A stretch of DNA of 64,000 nucleotides from APNM01 sp040361335 (GTDB lineage: Bacteria; Pseudomonadota; Gammaproteobacteria; Nevskiales; Salinisphaeraceae), in the NCBI RefSeq assembly GCF_040361335.1, contig NZ_APNM01000010.1, positions 1 through 64,000 of the forward strand. Direction: 5' to 3'. The notes under the pieces are model-generated. The model had not been told where the DNA came from. It did no database searches and worked only from the letters and a program-made list of their open reading frames with translations. The translations under genes were made by a program, and so were the position numbers. Shown here piece by piece: positions 61,754 through 64,000 of this stretch; position 1 is the stretch's first letter, and each line of letters starts with the position of its first letter.

Positions 61754-63748
61754 ATGAATACATGGCGAGTGACGGCGTGCAGCGCCCTTTTCCTGCTGGC
61801 CGCCTGCGGCGACGGCGGGATCGATTACACGCCGGAGGAGGGTGCCGACGAGCGCGGCCACGTGCCGGCGACCCGGGCCACGGCCGCGGCCAACGCCGCG
61901 GTGCGCGACTCGCTGCCACTGGATGACGAGTCCGACTTCGAGGCCGCCCGGCGCGGCCTGATCGCCAGCGATCCCGACCTGGTCATCGAGGACGCCCAGG
62001 GCAATGTCGTCTGGGACATGCCGGCCTACGACTTCATGGAGGGCGAGGCCCCGGCGAGCGTGAACCCCAGTCTCTGGCGACAGGCCAAGCTCAACAATAT
62101 CCACGGCTTGTTCAAGGTCACGGACGGCGTCTACCAGTTGCGCGGCTACGACCTGGCCAACATGACCCTGATCGAGGGCGACGAGGGCTGGATCGTGGTC
62201 GATCCGCTGACCTCGGCCGAGAACGCCGAGGCGGCGATGGCACTGGCGCGCGAGCATGTCGTGGGCGACGAGCCGATCACCGCGGTGCTGTTCACCCACA
62301 GCCACATCGACCACTTCGGCGGCGTGGCCGGCATCCTCGATCCCGAGGCCGCCCGACGGGACGGGGTGCGCATCGTCGCGCCCGAGGGCTTCATGCACGA
62401 GGCCACCAGCGAGAACATCCTGGCGGGACCCGCCATGGGCCGGCGTGCCATGTATATGTATGGCGGGAACCTGGCCCGGAGCCCGCGCGGGCACGTCGGT
62501 ACCGGGCTCGGCAAGTCGCCCTCCGGCGGCCATTACGGCATCCTGGCCCCCACGGATATCGTCGACACCACCGGCCAGACACTCACCCTGGACGGCGTCG
62601 AGTTCGTGTTCCAGAACGTGCCCGAGTCCGAGGCGCCGGCGGAGTTCACCTTCTACCTGCCGGCGCACAAGACCTTCGGCGCGGCCGAGATCGTCAGCCG
62701 CAACCTGCACAACGTCTATACCCCGCGCGGCGCCAAGGTCCGCGACGCCCTCAAGTGGAGCAACTACATCGACGAGGCGATCGATCTGTTCGGCGACGAG
62801 GTGGAGGTGCTGGCGCCGTCCCACCACTGGCCGACCTGGGGCAACGGGAAGATCGTCGAGTACATGAAGGTGCAGCGCGACACCTACAAGTACATCCACG
62901 ACCAGACCCTGCGCCTGGCCAACTCGGGCCTGACGCCCAAAGAGATCGCCGAACGGCTGGAATTGCCGCCTTCGCTGCGCGAGGCCTTCCACAACCGCGA
63001 CTACTACGGCACCGTCAGCCACAACGCCAAGGCCGTGTACCAGTGGTACTTCGGCTGGTTCGACGGCAACCCGGCCCACCTCGAACCGCTGCCGGAGACC
63101 GAGGCCGCCACGCGCTACGTCGAGTTCATGGGCGGCGCCGACGCCGTGGTCGAAAAGGCGCGGGCGTCGTTCGAGGCCGGCGAATACCGCTGGACCGCCC
63201 AGGTGCTCAATCATGTCGTGTTCGCGCAGCCGGACCATCGCGAGGCGCGCAAGCTGCTGGCGCGTACCTACGACCAGCTCGGTTACCGGGCGGAGTCCGG
63301 CCCCTGGCGCGATATCTACCTGAGCGGCGCGCAGGAACTACGGCACGGCGCGCGCGGTTCGGCCCTGGACATGAAGCGCTCCCTGGGTCTGCTTCGGCAC
63401 GTCCCGGTAGCCCGTTTCTTCGACGCCATGGCCGCGCGCTTGAACGGCCCGGACGCGGCCGGCACCGAACTGACGGTGAACTTCAACTTCACCGATCTGG
63501 GCACCAACCACGTCCTGACCATCGAGAACGCCGTTCTCCACCACAAGGAACGACCGCCCGCGCCGGACGCGGATGTCACCCTGAACCTGACCCGCGGGTT
63601 CCTGCTCAAGCTGGTAACCAAACAGGCCGGCCTCAAGGAGATGATCTTTTCGGACGAGCTGGACGTGGACGGCAGCCGGCTGAAGCTTTTGAAGTTCTTC
63701 TCGCTACTGGAGGACCCGGAACGCGAGTTCGCCATCGTCACGCCCTAG
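61754..63748 (+). CDS. Alkyl sulfatase (metallo-beta-lactamase fold), lipoprotein
   Basis: A 664-residue predicted SdsA1/BDS1-like enzyme that hydrolyses primary alkyl sulfates such as SDS. The lipoprotein signal has LLAAC at residue 20. The metal-binding HSHIDHFGG is near residue 180. An extended dimerisation region follows, and the C-terminal SCP2-like domain (about 545-664) starts around LNGPDAAGTELTVNFNFTDL. The start at 61754 fits the lipobox and follows GGGGAGCGAG. It is downstream of a repeat element. Confidence 0.93.
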   Translation: MNTWRVTACSALFLLAACGDGGIDYTPEEGADERGHVPATRATAAANAAVRDSLPLDDESDFEAARRGLIASDPDLVIEDAQGNVVWDMPAYDFMEGEAPASVNPSLWRQAKLNNIHGLFKVTDGVYQLRGYDLANMTLIEGDEGWIVVDPLTSAENAEAAMALAREHVVGDEPITAVLFTHSHIDHFGGVAGILDPEAARRDGVRIVAPEGFMHEATSENILAGPAMGRRAMYMYGGNLARSPRGHVGTGLGKSPSGGHYGILAPTDIVDTTGQTLTLDGVEFVFQNVPESEAPAEFTFYLPAHKTFGAAEIVSRNLHNVYTPRGAKVRDALKWSNYIDEAIDLFGDEVEVLAPSHHWPTWGNGKIVEYMKVQRDTYKYIHDQTLRLANSGLTPKEIAERLELPPSLREAFHNRDYYGTVSHNAKAVYQWYFGWFDGNPAHLEPLPETEAATRYVEFMGGADAVVEKARASFEAGEYRWTAQVLNHVVFAQPDHREARKLLARTYDQLGYRAESGPWRDIYLSGAQELRHGARGSALDMKRSLGLLRHVPVARFFDAMAARLNGPDAAGTELTVNFNFTDLGTNHVLTIENAVLHHKERPPAPDADVTLNLTRGFLLKLVTKQAGLKEMIFSDELDVDGSRLKLLKFFSLLEDPEREFAIVTP

Positions 63749-63750
63749 TG

Positions 63751-64000
63751 ATGGACGACACGATAGGCGACGGCCCGTACTGCACCTACGAGACCTTCGG
63801 CGTGCGCTTCTTCGAGCACGCCGTGACGCCGGAGCGCATCCGCGAGGCCATGTCCGGCATGGTCGGCGGTGAGATTGACTTCGGCCCCAAGGCGGCGGGC
63901 CCGGGGCGCATGGTGCGGATCGCCGCCCAGGGACGCATCGGCGACCCGACCGTGACCCGGCGGCCCGGCAATGCCGTGGCGTTCCGGGTCCTGGTGCCGG
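63751..64000 (+). CDS. Hypothetical protein, partial (cut by window end)
   Basis: Open frame starting ATG at 63751 (or GTG at 63748, overlapping the sulfatase stop) and running beyond the window. The 83 visible residues begin MDDTIGDGPYCTYETFGVRF and include FFEHAVTPERIREAM, GGEIDFGPKAAGPGRMVRIA and RPGNAVAFRVLVP. Family not recognised. The overlap suggests co-transcription with the alkylsulfatase gene. Confidence 0.6.
   Translation, partial: MDDTIGDGPYCTYETFGVRFFEHAVTPERIREAMSGMVGGEIDFGPKAAGPGRMVRIAAQGRIGDPTVTRRPGNAVAFRVLVP

Overview
The window is strongly GC-rich (third codon positions are mostly G or C), gene-dense chromosomal DNA of a Gram-negative bacterium. Lipoproteins, outer-membrane barrels, a Wza/Wzz-type polysaccharide export system, PrfC, LipA, Ppk1 and class I cytochromes c together point to a Gammaproteobacterium. 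The lipid- and ester-oriented gene set (flavin monooxygenase, several hotdog thioesterases, thiolase, type II 3-hydroxyacyl-CoA dehydrogenase-like SDR, desaturase, alkylsulfatase, two CocE hydrolases) suits an aquatic or halophilic lipid user, for example near the Ectothiorhodospiraceae or Nevskiales. The genus cannot be fixed from sequence reading alone. No rRNA, tRNA, CRISPR array, integrase or transposase gene was found.

Layout: 1-4.0 kb holds msrB, then a flavin monooxygenase/TetR pair, a PhyH-type dioxygenase and a DUF2237 protein. 4.2-17.3 kb is an exopolysaccharide locus on the minus strand. Read in its own direction it runs: Wza-like exporter (EpsE), Wzz chain-length protein (EpsF), EpsG-like ATPase, sulfotransferase, flippase, O-antigen-ligase/polymerase, GT4, (a methyltransferase on the opposite strand), WecG/TagA, GT2, WcaJ-type initiating transferase, and an EpsL-like outer-membrane barrel. 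Most junctions overlap by 1-11 bases, so it is probably one long operon making a possibly sulfated polysaccharide. 17.5-22.1 kb holds a PrpF-like isomerase, a DUF5362 membrane protein, and a three-gene island (THUMP methyltransferase, HNH protein, MOSC protein) framed by long, nearly identical inverted repeats. 22.1-34.7 kb is metabolic: a CocE lipoprotein, a sugar-lactone oxidase, a PLP aldolase/deaminase, thioesterases, crotonase, a Lon-N protein, a voltage-sensor-like protein, SDR, thiolase and a double DsbA-fold protein.

34.7-35.9 kb holds a small two-gene, toxin-antitoxin-like module. Its first gene carries a one-base frameshift, and a 271-bp MITE-like element lies between its start codon and a palindromic operator candidate. 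35.9-53.7 kb holds an SDR, lipA, a DMT transporter, lipid genes with a delta-9-type desaturase, an overlapping ATP-grasp/CocE pair, a SIMPL protein, an esterase, a patatin, a MATE transporter, Ppx/GppA, PrfC and Dps. 53.7-64 kb holds an uncharacterised membrane protein, acylphosphatase, two small cytochromes c, two adjacent genes carrying three copies of one barrel-like domain, Ppk1 behind a good Pho-box candidate, PhzF, a lipoprotein alkylsulfatase, and a gene cut by the window end.

Several repeat families lie between genes and sometimes supply the final codons or the stop codon of the neighbouring gene: three CACAGAG-type palindromic elements, the inverted-repeat arms around the 19-22 kb island, the MITE at 35.5 kb, and two four-copy heptamer arrays. 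The observations most worth checking are the broken two-gene module at 35 kb, the repeat-framed island at 19-22 kb, the Pho box before ppk and the ATP-grasp/CocE pair.
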